NCBI RefSeq assembly: GCF_947331445.1
Contig: NZ_CAMZOG010000015.1
Span: 1-62,206 of the forward strand
DNA length: 62,206 nucleotides
From: Parendozoicomonas sp. Alg238-R29
GTDB taxonomy: Bacteria > Pseudomonadota > Gammaproteobacteria > Pseudomonadales > Endozoicomonadaceae
Direction of reading: 5' to 3'
The notes beneath the pieces were generated by a model. That model did no database searches, was not told the DNA's origin, and saw only the letters and a list, made by a program, of their open reading frames with translations. The position numbers were made by a program, and so were the translations under genes. Of this stretch, positions 45,246-55,122 are shown one piece after another (position 1 is the stretch's first letter; every line of letters starts with the position of its first letter).

Positions 45246-46619
45246 TTATCGACGACCGCGACGACGCAGTGCGGATGGCTTGAAGTATTTCTCAGAAGGA
45301 ATGGCCTTGCTGTAATCCAGGAAGGTTTCTTCTTCGTTCGCCAGACCCTGCACATGGTAACGACGTGACTGCAGATCATGGAAAACATCCAGAGTCGTCC
45401 AGGTAGTGGGCAGATCGTAGATGTTAGTCAGGTAAGCCATACTTACGCGCCACAGGTCACCACGACCATCGTATTGATCGACAACCGCTGCGCCCCAGCT
45501 ATCTTCATCAAGGTGGATGACACGCTTAGAGTAGATATGACGCTTGCCTTTCTTAAGATTACCTTCGATAACCCAAACACGGTGCTTTTCGTAGCGGGTG
45601 TACTTAGGATTCACGTGGCCAGGGTCGAGGATATCGTCGTACTTCACCTCATCGCTGATCAACTCGTAGTTGTTGTACGGAATATAAACTTCTTTCTTGC
45701 CAACCAGTTTCCAGTCATAACGATCGGGAGCACCGTTATACATATCGGTATCGTCAGCAGTACGCAGGCCATCTGCAGCAGCGATTGGCGTATCGTAAGC
45801 CAGGTTTGGTGCACGGCGCACACGACGCTGACCGGCGTTATAACCCCAGGCTTTACGTGGCTGTTTGATCTGATCAAGAGTTTCGTGAACCAGGATCGCT
45901 CCACCAGCCAGACGAGCTGGAGCCTTGGTGAATGACAGGTAGTAGAAGATGATATTCTTCAGGTCTTTCTCGGACAGTTCAGGGTTGTTGTACTTGAGGT
46001 ACACTTCCTGCTGGGAGGTTACCAGTGAATAGCTACCATTACGCTGTACAGCCACTTCGGATGCACGGCGAACCAGGTACTCACCACGGTAACGAACAAT
46101 ATGGTTCCAGAGTGCTTCTAAACCGCTCTTGGGAATTGGAAATGGATAGGCATCCATTGCACCTTCAAAGCCATTACCACCTTTCAACAAGGTTGCTGTT
46201 GTCGCAGCCTTTTTAGTGTTGGCGTAAATCCGCTCAGGGTATTTAGCATTTCGGCGGGTTTGGTAAACCGGCATTTTGAACGTATCAGGATACGCTTTAA
46301 ACAGAGCAATCTGGCCAGCGGTCAGATTATCTTTGTATTTATCGAGATTAGCCGCCGTAATCGTAAACAGTGGCTTATCGTTAGGATAAGGGTTAGCCAG
46401 GTGCTTGCCTGGACCCTTGTAGTCGGCAGGAATATCCGCATCAGTGAATGGCTTCCACTCTGGAATACTGCCATCCGCATTCCCCTTAAGCTCAGCACCA
46501 ATCGGTGTTAACTCTTTACCCAGCTTACCGGCTTCGGCGATAGACACTTTCGCCGCCACCGGACCGGCACACATCATAAGTGCAGCCAGACTGGCAATCA
46601 GTGTTCTTTTTGTTCTCAT
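45246..46619 (-). CDS. DUF1329 outer-membrane/periplasmic protein
   Basis: A DUF1329 protein of 457 aa. The signal peptide MRTKRTLIASLAALMMCAGPVAA is cut before KVSIAEAGKLG. The mature part keeps the family's conserved N-terminal ELTPIGAELKGNADGSIPEW (in two parts) and the LolA/LolB-like beta fold, with YEKHRVWVIEGNLKKGKRHIYSKR near the C-terminus. The structure class suggests binding of lipid or another hydrophobic ligand. I use the ATG at 46619 because the GTG five codons upstream adds residues before the signal peptide. It is second in the envelope cluster, behind a terminator that should lower its expression relative to DUF1302. Confidence 0.88.
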   Translation of the reverse strand: MRTKRTLIASLAALMMCAGPVAAKVSIAEAGKLGKELTPIGAELKGNADGSIPEWKPFTDADIPADYKGPGKHLANPYPNDKPLFTITAANLDKYKDNLTAGQIALFKAYPDTFKMPVYQTRRNAKYPERIYANTKKAATTATLLKGGNGFEGAMDAYPFPIPKSGLEALWNHIVRYRGEYLVRRASEVAVQRNGSYSLVTSQQEVYLKYNNPELSEKDLKNIIFYYLSFTKAPARLAGGAILVHETLDQIKQPRKAWGYNAGQRRVRRAPNLAYDTPIAAADGLRTADDTDMYNGAPDRYDWKLVGKKEVYIPYNNYELISDEVKYDDILDPGHVNPKYTRYEKHRVWVIEGNLKKGKRHIYSKRVIHLDEDSWGAAVVDQYDGRGDLWRVSMAYLTNIYDLPTTWTTLDVFHDLQSRRYHVQGLANEEETFLDYSKAIPSEKYFKPSALRRRGRR

Positions 46620-46730
46620 ATTTCTTATTCTCACTTAGCCCTGTTATCGCGAAACATTGTTGTCAGAAACCGTTATGACAACACATTGTAGCGGTAAAAA
46701 TCTGAGCAAAAAGTAAACATTTAAAAGGTT

Positions 46731-46762
46731 AATAATAAAGGGGCTGGCTGATGCCAGCCCCC
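46731..46762 (-). terminator. terminator between the DUF1302 and DUF1329 genes
   Basis: On the minus strand GGGGCTGGC-ATC-AGCCAGCCCC is followed by TTTATTATT. The stem is strong but the T-run is interrupted, so some readthrough is likely. Confidence 0.8.
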
Positions 46763-46784
46763 GTTTCAGAGCAACAACCAACAA

Positions 46785-48866
46785 TTAGAAGGAGTACTTC
46801 ACACCGATGGCAATGTTGTCACGGTCACGGGAACCGTAAGTGCTTGGACCAGTAAACTCGGTGTACTGGATCTCAGCTTCCATATCCAGATACTGCGCGG
46901 TCATACCCACAGTCATGGAGTTAGCCCCTTCCAGGAAGTTACCTGTACGGTGGGAGTTACCCTTGATGTCCTGACTCCACTTCAGGTAAGGGTTCAGAGT
47001 GACACCAGCGTAGACATCGTTCCAGGTACCAGCCAGTACAGCGCTGTAGCCCCAGGCATTTTTGGAGACTTGGTCGTCTTCGTTGCACTCGCCTTCATCG
47101 AAGGAGCCGTATTCGCAGTCACCGCGGCCTGCATATTTACGCACCTGATCAACATTCCGAGTTTCTGAATTATAAGCGGTATAGCTCAGATCAGATCCTC
47201 GCAAATGCTCAGAGGCAACTTCTACGATACCAAACAGCGAATCAAAGCTGAGTACAGGTCCAAAGTTGTGAATAGCAGACAATGAGAGGTTATAGGATTC
47301 AACCCGCTCATAATTGTCCAAAGTTCTCAGCTGCCCATAATTGATATCCTGACCTGCGACCTGAGCATTACCTCCAGAAGATAAAGTAGTCGCTTGTAGA
47401 AGAACATCACCAATAAGATCATCTGTTGCTGATATCGTGACAGGCATATTAGGGCGGTATGCAATCTCACCAGCAAATGAAGTATTTCCATATGTAGTGC
47501 TAAATGAGAAGCCATACATACGAATATCTTCAAGGTACTTACGATTACCGGTCAAACTATTACCAAGATCAACTGCGGTAATACCACCGGCAGAATTAAC
47601 AAGGGTCTGCTGCCCAGCATCCAGAGGTTGACCTGCAGCAGCAAGACCTAGTGCCGTTTGAACATCTGCAGCTGTATAGGAACTACCCAGGAGCCCATTT
47701 ACACCTGTCGCGACAGTTTGAAATACATTTGCAAGTGTGGCACTGCCGTTCGTACCCTGACCTGTAAATCCGTAATAACCATCATCGACACTTGCAAAAA
47801 TAACAGGCTCTTTGTTGTGGTAATTAACGAAATAAAAGCCAAACTCAGTATCATTCAGCTCTTCTGCTACGTAGCGGAAAGAAATACCAAACTGTCCGTC
47901 ATCTTTAGCATTAATATCAGAACCGATAGATGCAACCTTAAAAGCATCTTGCTCAAAATACTGTTGACTCAACCCTAAGCCGCTACCATTAGGGCCTAAT
48001 CCTACCGGAGCCTGCATCAATGCTTTAAAACCTGTTAAACCAGCAGGCGTTTTATTGTACGCAGTGTGACCACCTTCCGAAAACAAATCTGTTTCCGCGA
48101 AGTAAGTACCGACCGGATCAATCTGAGTTTTGCGGAAGTTGTACTGATAGAATGCATCCATAGACAGGTTATCAGTCAGACCAACACTCAATGCGAAAGT
48201 CTCAACTGGAATCAGAGCTTCTTTCAGCTCGGAACCTGGCAAACGGAACTTGGCGGCATCAATCGGGTTGGTTGTATTCACACCATTACGGTAGAAAATA
48301 CCTTCACCCCAGCTCAGCACCTGCTTGCCTAAACGGGCATCAACCGGGCGATCCATTATATCCCAGCTGCCGTAGATATAGGCATCAAGAAGCTGGGCAT
48401 CTTTACCGGAAATATCTTTGGCATCGTTGGTGAAACGGTTATTTGGCTTAGAGCCATTCATACCTGCCTGGCTTGGCTGGCTTGCGTGCCAAGATTCTTC
48501 ACCGAAGTTTGTCTTGCCACTTAATTCGGAATCATAAAAAGCCGTACCACGGGCAAACAGACCGTAGTTTTCGTAGTTCAGCTCCAGATCGGAAGTGATT
48601 TTATAAACCTGTGAAACAATACCAGTGTCGTAGTTACGGTTACCGTCGTTACCGTTAACACCGTCGTTATTCTTGTCCTGACCTTGCACACGCCACATAG
48701 CGCCATAGGAAACAGTAGAATCAAGGGAACCAGAAACATCGCCATCCATCAGGTCGAACTCAACGGCCTGAACCGGAGCCACAGCCAGAATACTAGCTAA
48801 GGCAAACCCAGCGCGAGCCGGTGCAATATGCATGGGAGTAGAAACAGAAATCCTGCGCAGTTTCAT
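46785..48866 (-). CDS. DUF1302 outer-membrane beta-barrel protein
   Basis: A large DUF1302 protein of 693 aa. After the signal peptide (APARAGFALASILAVAPVQA) the mature chain starts VEFDLMDGDVSGSLDSTVSYG, the usual family start. Alternating beta strands follow to a C-terminal phenylalanine (IAIGVKYSF), the signature of an outer-membrane barrel recognised by BamA. The GTG start four codons earlier is less likely, since AAGGTG then serves as ribosome-binding site for ATG 48866. It is the first gene of the minus-strand cluster and may form the outer-membrane pore for the RND/DUF1329 system; that link is inferred from gene order. Confidence 0.88.
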   Translation of the reverse strand: MKLRRISVSTPMHIAPARAGFALASILAVAPVQAVEFDLMDGDVSGSLDSTVSYGAMWRVQGQDKNNDGVNGNDGNRNYDTGIVSQVYKITSDLELNYENYGLFARGTAFYDSELSGKTNFGEESWHASQPSQAGMNGSKPNNRFTNDAKDISGKDAQLLDAYIYGSWDIMDRPVDARLGKQVLSWGEGIFYRNGVNTTNPIDAAKFRLPGSELKEALIPVETFALSVGLTDNLSMDAFYQYNFRKTQIDPVGTYFAETDLFSEGGHTAYNKTPAGLTGFKALMQAPVGLGPNGSGLGLSQQYFEQDAFKVASIGSDINAKDDGQFGISFRYVAEELNDTEFGFYFVNYHNKEPVIFASVDDGYYGFTGQGTNGSATLANVFQTVATGVNGLLGSSYTAADVQTALGLAAAGQPLDAGQQTLVNSAGGITAVDLGNSLTGNRKYLEDIRMYGFSFSTTYGNTSFAGEIAYRPNMPVTISATDDLIGDVLLQATTLSSGGNAQVAGQDINYGQLRTLDNYERVESYNLSLSAIHNFGPVLSFDSLFGIVEVASEHLRGSDLSYTAYNSETRNVDQVRKYAGRGDCEYGSFDEGECNEDDQVSKNAWGYSAVLAGTWNDVYAGVTLNPYLKWSQDIKGNSHRTGNFLEGANSMTVGMTAQYLDMEAEIQYTEFTGPSTYGSRDRDNIAIGVKYSF

Positions 48867-49076
48867 TATTATTATCACCTTGTGGCGTTGTTATTTTTAG
48901 TGCCCGTGAGGATTAAAGTGAGCAACAGCTTCCCCCCTGCGGCTTCACCGTGATTGACTTCTTTGACCATCAAGTTTCGGGCTGGGGTCAATTTATCCTG
49001 ATTTTTCGGTTTTGTATAGCCTTTATAGGTATTTCGACGTACAAATTCGTGATGTTTTATACACGACACAAACCAT

Positions 49077-49103
49077 AAAAAAACCGGCCTGTTCAGCCGG
49101 TTT
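49077..49103 (-). terminator. Rho-independent terminator of pepN
   Basis: On the minus strand AACCGGC, loop TGAACAG and GCCGGTT run into seven or more T, about 25 nt after the pepN stop. The remainder of 48867-49076 is the DUF1302 upstream region; no gene is supported there. Confidence 0.9.
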
Positions 49104-49126
49104 CTTTCGTCAATATAGTTGGCACT

Positions 49127-51769
49127 TTATGCCAGAGACTTACTCACCACTTCAAAGATATCGGCAGAAAGATCATGGCTCTGAATGCGCTTAAGAGCTT
49201 TCTGCATCAGCTCCCTACGCTTTTCATCATAACGCTTCCAGCGCGTCATCGGATTGATCAGCCTTGCTGCCAACTGAGGGTTCAACGTATCCACACGAAT
49301 AACCTCATCGGCCAGGAATTCATAACCTGATCCAGACAAGTCATGGAAGTTCACTAAATTACGGCCACAGAACACAGAAACAACAGAGCGCATTTTGTTA
49401 GGGTTCTTTTTATCGAACGCCTTGTGCTCCATCAGCTCTTTGATCTTTTCCAGCTTACCCGTGCGTGGACTACCCGCCTGAGCAGCAAACCACATATCCA
49501 TCACATTGTTGTCGCCGATCCACTTCTCAGCGAATTCAGCCAGAGCTTTTCCCACTATTGGCGCAGCACTTTCATGAGTCGCGTGAATCAGGCAGTTTAA
49601 CGCGGCCATGGTGTCAGTCATATTGGTGGCTGCAGCGTACTGACTCTTGGCCAGCTCAACACCCACAACATCATCCAGCTCAACCAGATAAGCCATACAG
49701 GTATTTTTGAGCACTCGCTCAGCAATATCTTCAGCTTCCGGGCGATAAAGTTTTTCGATGTTGAGACGCTGGTAGGTTGCCAATAACTGATCTTGCAGCC
49801 CAACGGCTACCTGCTGCTTCACAAACTCCCGCGCCCGATGGATAGCATCAACGTCAATCACATCCATCTGCTCAGCCAGATAAGTTTCTGATGGCAGGTT
49901 CAACATTTCGGCCACCATTGCCTTATCAAGAGACGTGTCAGACAACACTTGACGATAAGCATTGATCAGACTTTCATCGACAACCAGCTCTCTCCCTTCC
50001 TGAACAGCAGCAACCAACTCCAGCAAAACATCAATAGCCAAACGCTGACAACTGTCCCACCGATTAAAGCCGTCTTCATCATTACTCATAAGGAAGATCA
50101 GCTCTTCACGGCTGTAGTCATAGTTCAGACGAACCGGAGCAGAGAAACCACGTAGCAAAGACGGCAGAGGACGCTCATCCATACCGGTAAAGACAAAAGT
50201 CTGTTCTTCGTCTTTAAGATCAAGGATCAGAGTTGTTTTTCCTTCTGAGGTAACCGGCATGGGTTCCCCTTCGCCATCCAACAGGCCGACTTCTACTGGA
50301 ATATGGAAAGGCAGTTTTGTTTTTTGCCCTGGAGTGGCCGGGCAGCTCTGGCGAATAGTGAGGCGATATTCCTGCTTCTCTTCATCATAGTCGTCGGTCA
50401 CATCCAGCACCGGTGTACCAGCCTGAGAGTACCAGCGCTTGAACTGGGTGAGGTCAACGCCATTGGCATCTTCCATAGCCGTTACAAAGTCTTCTGTTGT
50501 AACGGCCTGACCATCATGACGATCAAAGTACAGATCAGTACCTTTGCGGAAACCGTCTTTGCCGACAATGTTATGAATCATCCGCACAACTTCCGCGCCC
50601 TTCTCATAAACCGTCAGGGTGTAGAAGTTGTTAATTTCAATGAAGGAATCCGGGCGAATGGGATGAGCCATTGGGCCAGCATCTTCGACAAACTGATGGC
50701 TACGCAGCAGGTTGACATCTTCCACACGCTTCACTGTGCGAGAGTTCATATCCGCAGAGAACTCGGCATCCCGGAAAACAGTAAAACCTTCTTTCAAGCT
50801 CAGCTGGAACCAGTCGCGGCAGGTCACTCGGTTACCAGACCAGTTGTGGAAATATTCGTGGGCTACAATCGCCTCTATACGCTGGAAGGCGGCATCAGTA
50901 GCAGTATCCTGACGAGCCAGCACAGCAGAGGAATTAAAGATATTAAGACCTTTATTCTCCATTGCTCCCATATTAAAGTCATCTACCGCCACGATCATAA
51001 AGATATCGAGATCGTATTCCCGGCCATACACGTCCTCATCCCATTTCATGGATTTTTTGAGAGAGCGCATAGCGTGATCACACTTGGTGATATTGTGGGA
51101 TTCGGTAAAGATCTGCAGAGTGACTTCCCGGCCGCTCATAGTCGTGAATTTATCTTCAATAAAATCCAGGTTGCCGGCCACCAGCGCGAACAAGTAAGCG
51201 GGCTTTTTAAACGGATCGTTCCAGGTCACCAGATGACGGCCATTATCCAAATCCTGACGATCAACAGCATTGCCGTTAGAAAGCAGAACAGGATATTTTT
51301 CTTTGTCGGCAATCACCGTGGTGGTGAATACAGACATCACATCCGGGCGATCCAGATAGTAGGTAATCTTGCGGAAGCCTTCGGCTTCACACTGGGTACA
51401 GTACATACTGCTGGAACGGTACAAGCCCTCAAGAGAGGTATTTTCCTGGGGCTTGATGCGGGTCACGATAGTGGTTTCAAACCTGTCGGATTTTGGCTGC
51501 AGTACCAATTGTTCCTTATCAACCTGATACTGGTCCGCAGGAATCACCTCACCATCAATAGCAACACTGACCAGTTCCATCTCCTGACCATGCAGAGGTA
51601 GAGGTGGCAGAGTGTCGTGCTGCCTGGAATCGTTCAAATGAAAGTTCAGAGTCGACGTGACCAGCGTCGATTCTTCACCGAGTTCAAAAGTCAGCGCGGA
51701 GGTATCTATCCAATAGTCAGGCTGCTGATAATCTTTTAGATAGATAGCCCGGGGTTGCGCGTCTTTCAT
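49127..51769 (-). CDS. pepN: aminopeptidase N
   Basis: Zinc M1-family aminopeptidase, 880 aa (E. coli 870), a main cytoplasmic enzyme for trimming peptides. The substrate-anchoring GAMEN motif is at 268-272, the zinc site HEYFH at 304-308 with the third ligand E327 in LKEG, and the catalytic Tyr region YEKGAEVVRM follows. The C-terminal helical domain is complete (ending ADIFEVVSKSLA). The gene stands between a terminator and the DUF2797 gene 58 nt upstream. Confidence 0.97.
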   Translation of the reverse strand: MKDAQPRAIYLKDYQQPDYWIDTSALTFELGEESTLVTSTLNFHLNDSRQHDTLPPLPLHGQEMELVSVAIDGEVIPADQYQVDKEQLVLQPKSDRFETTIVTRIKPQENTSLEGLYRSSSMYCTQCEAEGFRKITYYLDRPDVMSVFTTTVIADKEKYPVLLSNGNAVDRQDLDNGRHLVTWNDPFKKPAYLFALVAGNLDFIEDKFTTMSGREVTLQIFTESHNITKCDHAMRSLKKSMKWDEDVYGREYDLDIFMIVAVDDFNMGAMENKGLNIFNSSAVLARQDTATDAAFQRIEAIVAHEYFHNWSGNRVTCRDWFQLSLKEGFTVFRDAEFSADMNSRTVKRVEDVNLLRSHQFVEDAGPMAHPIRPDSFIEINNFYTLTVYEKGAEVVRMIHNIVGKDGFRKGTDLYFDRHDGQAVTTEDFVTAMEDANGVDLTQFKRWYSQAGTPVLDVTDDYDEEKQEYRLTIRQSCPATPGQKTKLPFHIPVEVGLLDGEGEPMPVTSEGKTTLILDLKDEEQTFVFTGMDERPLPSLLRGFSAPVRLNYDYSREELIFLMSNDEDGFNRWDSCQRLAIDVLLELVAAVQEGRELVVDESLINAYRQVLSDTSLDKAMVAEMLNLPSETYLAEQMDVIDVDAIHRAREFVKQQVAVGLQDQLLATYQRLNIEKLYRPEAEDIAERVLKNTCMAYLVELDDVVGVELAKSQYAAATNMTDTMAALNCLIHATHESAAPIVGKALAEFAEKWIGDNNVMDMWFAAQAGSPRTGKLEKIKELMEHKAFDKKNPNKMRSVVSVFCGRNLVNFHDLSGSGYEFLADEVIRVDTLNPQLAARLINPMTRWKRYDEKRRELMQKALKRIQSHDLSADIFEVVSKSLA

Positions 51770-51827
51770 GCTCTCTCCTTAACGCCAAATGCAAAACTTG
51801 TGGCTTTGCATTTGACTCATGTCACTT

Positions 51828-52685
51828 TTAGTGAATCGCTACCGCCAGTTCATAAGCGGTGTATTTGCGGATGTTGATTACGCCGGTATCGAAAATCAGA
51901 TACTGACCCTTGATGCCCATCAGAACACCTTCCGCAACAGGGTTCTTATCAAGGTTGAACGAGGTTACTTTGGTTGGATACTCAGTAACAGGATAGTGAA
52001 TATTTACAGGCGCTACATCGCTCACCGGTTGAACCGCCTGCAAACCATGCTCCTGCAATAAGGAATCAATACCATCGGCATACTTATCCAGCAGCAGCTC
52101 ACGCTCCTGTTCAAGATCGATCTCTGCCGCCTGCCCTTTCAACATAGCGCGCCAGTTGGTTCTGTCATTGACATCTTGACGCAGCATATCTTCAACAAAC
52201 CCCGACAACTGCCTGGTAGCCACGCGCAGAATGGGTAAAGCCTGAACCGCACCCTGGTCAATCCAACGGGTAGGAACCTGATTGGCACGGGTAATGCCAA
52301 CCTTTAACCCAGACGAGTTAGCAAGATAAACAACGTGCCCGGTCATACAGAACTTTTCGCCCCACTCTGGCTCACGGCAGGTGCCATTGTGATAGTGGCA
52401 TTTCTCCGGGCTCATTATGCAGCTGTCACAGCAAGCCAGCTTTTGAAAACAAGGCCAGCAAAAACCCTGGCTAAAACTCTTTTTGGTTTTGCGATTACAA
52501 TGGGTACAGAAAATATTACCGGTATGCTCCAAGCGCATTTTTCTACCCAGAACATCATTCAGGGAAACACTCTCATCACCCACTGGTAATCGGTAAGAAA
52601 CTGGCTGGCCGTTTTCGCCCAGCTCGGTATGCATTTTGGAGACTGTTCCGGTCAGTTCAATTGTGTCATTCACGGCAGTGGACAT
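51828..52685 (-). CDS. DUF2797 zinc-cluster protein
   Basis: A DUF2797 protein of 285 aa. The N-terminal part carries a dense set of cysteines and a histidine (CTHC, CWPC, CDSC, then CHYHNGTC) likely to bind zinc. This is followed by YLANSSGLKVGITRANQVPTRWIDQGA, a segment reminiscent of GIY-YIG-like folds. Its function is not established. The start ATG shares one base with the stop of the DUF1315 gene (TGATG), so the two are translationally coupled. Confidence 0.87.
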   Translation of the reverse strand: MSTAVNDTIELTGTVSKMHTELGENGQPVSYRLPVGDESVSLNDVLGRKMRLEHTGNIFCTHCNRKTKKSFSQGFCWPCFQKLACCDSCIMSPEKCHYHNGTCREPEWGEKFCMTGHVVYLANSSGLKVGITRANQVPTRWIDQGAVQALPILRVATRQLSGFVEDMLRQDVNDRTNWRAMLKGQAAEIDLEQERELLLDKYADGIDSLLQEHGLQAVQPVSDVAPVNIHYPVTEYPTKVTSFNLDKNPVAEGVLMGIKGQYLIFDTGVINIRKYTAYELAVAIH

Positions 52686-52942
52686 CAGGCATCCTGAAAA
52701 CGAAGAATGGTTGGCTCAGTTTCCTGTTTTTGTTCTGAGCTTTTACAGGTCTGAGGCATATAACCAATACGCTGCTCTTCTGGCAGGTTGCGGGCTTCCC
52801 AGGCCAGCACAGCTTGCAAGCTCTGCTCCCGTTGCTCCTGAGTTAAAACACGACCATCAGGCCACTTCCCCAGTTCAACAGCGCGCTTCATACTGGCAAC
52901 AATTTCTGGTGTCAGGGTGGACAACAGCTGTTCAAAATCCAT
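52685..52942 (-). CDS. DUF1315 (YeaC-like) small protein
   Basis: An 85-residue YeaC/DUF1315 protein. The conserved block is LTPEIVASMKRAVELGKWPDGRVLTQEQRE (in two parts), followed by QAVLAWEARNLPEEQRIGYM. It is cytoplasmic and helical, without known function. AGGGGG lies ahead of the ATG. It begins 18 nt after glpG and overlaps the DUF2797 gene by one base, so glpG-DUF1315-DUF2797 probably form one transcript. Confidence 0.88.
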   Translation of the reverse strand: MDFEQLLSTLTPEIVASMKRAVELGKWPDGRVLTQEQREQSLQAVLAWEARNLPEEQRIGYMPQTCKSSEQKQETEPTILRFQDA

Positions 52943-52960
52943 GATTACCCCCTTTTTGAA

Positions 52961-53836
52961 TTATCCTGCCTTTCTACCAGCAAATCGGTTGAACAGCCAG
53001 CCCGCGGCAACACCGGATAACAATCCTCCGGTATGAGCAGCGTTGGCAATCTTTCCAAACCCGAAAATATCCAGCATCCCAGTGGCACCGATCACCAGCC
53101 ACAGCAACATAAACAGATAAATACCTGAAGGAACGCCATACAAACCCGGCTCCTGCTTTTCTCGAATCCAGCAGAAACCCAGCAGACCATAAATCACTCC
53201 CGACATGCCGCCAAATAGCGGATAACCATCCATAGCCACAAACTGAACAATGTTAGAAATCAGCCCGGCACCCAAGACCAGCAATATTAAGAACGGTGTT
53301 TTATGACGGCTTTCTATTCTGTAGCCAAAGTCCATCAGCCAAAGCATATTGAACAGGAAGTGGAAAATACCGAAATGAAGAAATATGGGAGAAACCAATC
53401 GCCAGAATTGCCCCTGCTCCAGCATCGCAGTCAAACTTGCGTAATGAATGTAACCACCAGCGATTCGATAATCTGCCATGGTAAACAGAGCAACCAGTGT
53501 TTCGTTACCCCCAAGTCGGGTGACAACAGCCACAACCAGGCAGCACAGCATAAACAGCAAAGTCGCCGGCATTTTCTTCCAGTTGGCCAGCGGCCCTGTT
53601 ACCAGCCCGGCCGAGGACTTCCAGGACACTTTCACTTTGCCCAGCTGCAACATCCCGGCTTTCCATTCCTGATAGAATGACAATACCTGCGACATATGCT
53701 CAGGATGCTCTATCCAGAGCACCTGCCGCCCTCTTTTCTCGGTAATACGATGGGGAATACTCTGCTTCCAGAGAAAAGCCGAGAACGGTAGAAGATCATC
53801 TTCAGAAGGAAGGTCAAAAACCCGGATCATATCCAT
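52961..53836 (-). CDS. glpG: rhomboid intramembrane serine protease GlpG
   Basis: A 291-residue rhomboid protease that cuts membrane proteins within or near the bilayer. The N-terminal cytoplasmic domain (1-70) is of the GlpG type. Six membrane helices follow, with the WR motif (FWRLVSP), the HF..FN helix (FHFLFNMLWLMDFG) and the Ser-His dyad S212 (GGMSGVIYGL) and H268 (NAAHTGG). All catalytic residues are present. No glpR or glpE gene adjoins it, unlike in E. coli; it instead heads the DUF1315-DUF2797 unit. Confidence 0.95.
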   Translation of the reverse strand: MDMIRVFDLPSEDDLLPFSAFLWKQSIPHRITEKRGRQVLWIEHPEHMSQVLSFYQEWKAGMLQLGKVKVSWKSSAGLVTGPLANWKKMPATLLFMLCCLVVAVVTRLGGNETLVALFTMADYRIAGGYIHYASLTAMLEQGQFWRLVSPIFLHFGIFHFLFNMLWLMDFGYRIESRHKTPFLILLVLGAGLISNIVQFVAMDGYPLFGGMSGVIYGLLGFCWIREKQEPGLYGVPSGIYLFMLLWLVIGATGMLDIFGFGKIANAAHTGGLLSGVAAGWLFNRFAGRKAG

Positions 53837-53904
53837 AAGTCCTGGATCAAAACTCTGTTAATACTGCGCCTCCAGAAAAGTCGGCGCAAAACAGAGCCAA
53901 AAGT

Positions 53905-53939
53905 AGTTCAATTCAGAAAAAGCAGTTCAATTCAGAAAA
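53905..53939. repeat. 16-bp direct repeat
   Basis: AGTTCAATTCAGAAAA occurs at 53905-53920 and again at 53924-53939, 19 nt apart, in the gap between the nadK stop and the glpG start. Two head-to-tail copies could be a regulator site or a slippage product. Confidence 0.6.
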
Positions 53940-53975
53940 GCTCTGCCACCGTAGACAACAGCAGCAGAGAAAAAA

Positions 53976-54857
53976 TCAGGTATCGAGACGGTTACCCCAG
54001 CCTAGCTTGGATCGGCAGACTTCGTAGTAATTATGATTAAGTGGGTGAATCAATCTCAATTTAAATGGTTTTTTGTGGATGGAGAGAGTATCTCCCGGTG
54101 CCGCCGTAATATGCACCTGACCATCACAGGAAAGCTGCGGGTAAGTGGGATTCTTGCGACCGATAACAATCTTGATTTCGCTATTACCATCAATCACCAG
54201 TGGACGACTGCTCAATGTATGGGGGAACATTGGCACCAGCACCAAAGCATCCAGACGGGGATGCATAATGGGCCCACCGCCAGACAGTGCATATGCGGTA
54301 GAACCTGTCGGCGTGGAAATAATCAAACCATCGGAGCGCTGACTGTAAACAAACTGTCCTTCAATAAACAGTTCAAATTCAATCATCCGTGTAGCCTTAC
54401 CAGGATGCAGCACCACTTCATTTAACGCATCAGCATGACCTATAGGCTCGCCATTACGTTTCACTGTGGCTTCCAGAAGGAAACGGCTCTCGACAACATA
54501 TTTACCATCAAGAACATCGCCCACCTGCTCTTCCAGATGATCTGGCTGAATGTCAGTCAGGAATCCCAGACTACCACGGTTAACACCAAGCACCGGAACA
54601 TTGTGGCGCGCCAATGCCCGGGCTGCACCCAGAAGGCTGCCATCTCCGCCAATAACGATCACCAGATCACAGATCTCTCCCATCATCTTACGACTGCTGA
54701 CCTGGAGGCCATGCCCGGGCAACAACTGCGCCATGGGCTCTTCAAGAATGACATGGAGATCCCGGGAAAGCAGAAAGCTTTTCAAGCGTTTAAGCGTGTC
54801 CACTACCTCAACACTGCCCTGACGCCCTATAACCCCTATATGTTTGAATTGTTCCAT
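53976..54857 (-). CDS. nadK: NAD kinase
   Basis: Phosphorylates NAD to NADP. The product is 293 aa (E. coli 292). The diagnostic GGDGSLLGAAR is at 70-80, NRGSLGFLTD and HADALNEVVL follow, and the SGLI-type loop reads QRSDGLIISTPTGSTAYALSGGGP (in two parts) near the substrate site. All motifs are intact. A plus-strand frame over its coding region (54435-55019) is a shadow. The promoter should lie in 54858-55122; no other gene is supported there. Confidence 0.97.
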   Translation of the reverse strand: MEQFKHIGVIGRQGSVEVVDTLKRLKSFLLSRDLHVILEEPMAQLLPGHGLQVSSRKMMGEICDLVIVIGGDGSLLGAARALARHNVPVLGVNRGSLGFLTDIQPDHLEEQVGDVLDGKYVVESRFLLEATVKRNGEPIGHADALNEVVLHPGKATRMIEFELFIEGQFVYSQRSDGLIISTPTGSTAYALSGGGPIMHPRLDALVLVPMFPHTLSSRPLVIDGNSEIKIVIGRKNPTYPQLSCDGQVHITAAPGDTLSIHKKPFKLRLIHPLNHNYYEVCRSKLGWGNRLDT

Positions 54858-55122
54858 AAATGCCGGAAGTTTTTACGAGATTCCTGTTTGCCCAAGCCAA
54901 AGGGTGGCTGGAGATTATTACTCTTTATTATCGGCGAAGGTCAGGAAGCAAGTCCATTTGTCTTTTATCAACCACTGAAATTAAAGCACCAAAAAGCTCC
55001 CCAGGCGCCTAAGACCTAAGTACTACCTGCGACCAAAGGTCTATGGCAGCTCTCCCGGGCCCTGACAATACTTCAAACATAACAATACAAATTCAATTTG
55101 ATTCCTACAGGGAGAGATCGCC

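Noticed and set aside
50303-51601. 432-codon plus-strand frame over pepN
   Set aside because: It is the reverse of the conserved aminopeptidase frame including the HEYFH site; a codon-bias shadow.
54435-55019. 194-codon plus-strand frame over nadK
   Set aside because: It is antisense to conserved NadK motifs; the part beyond nadK has no recognisable feature.
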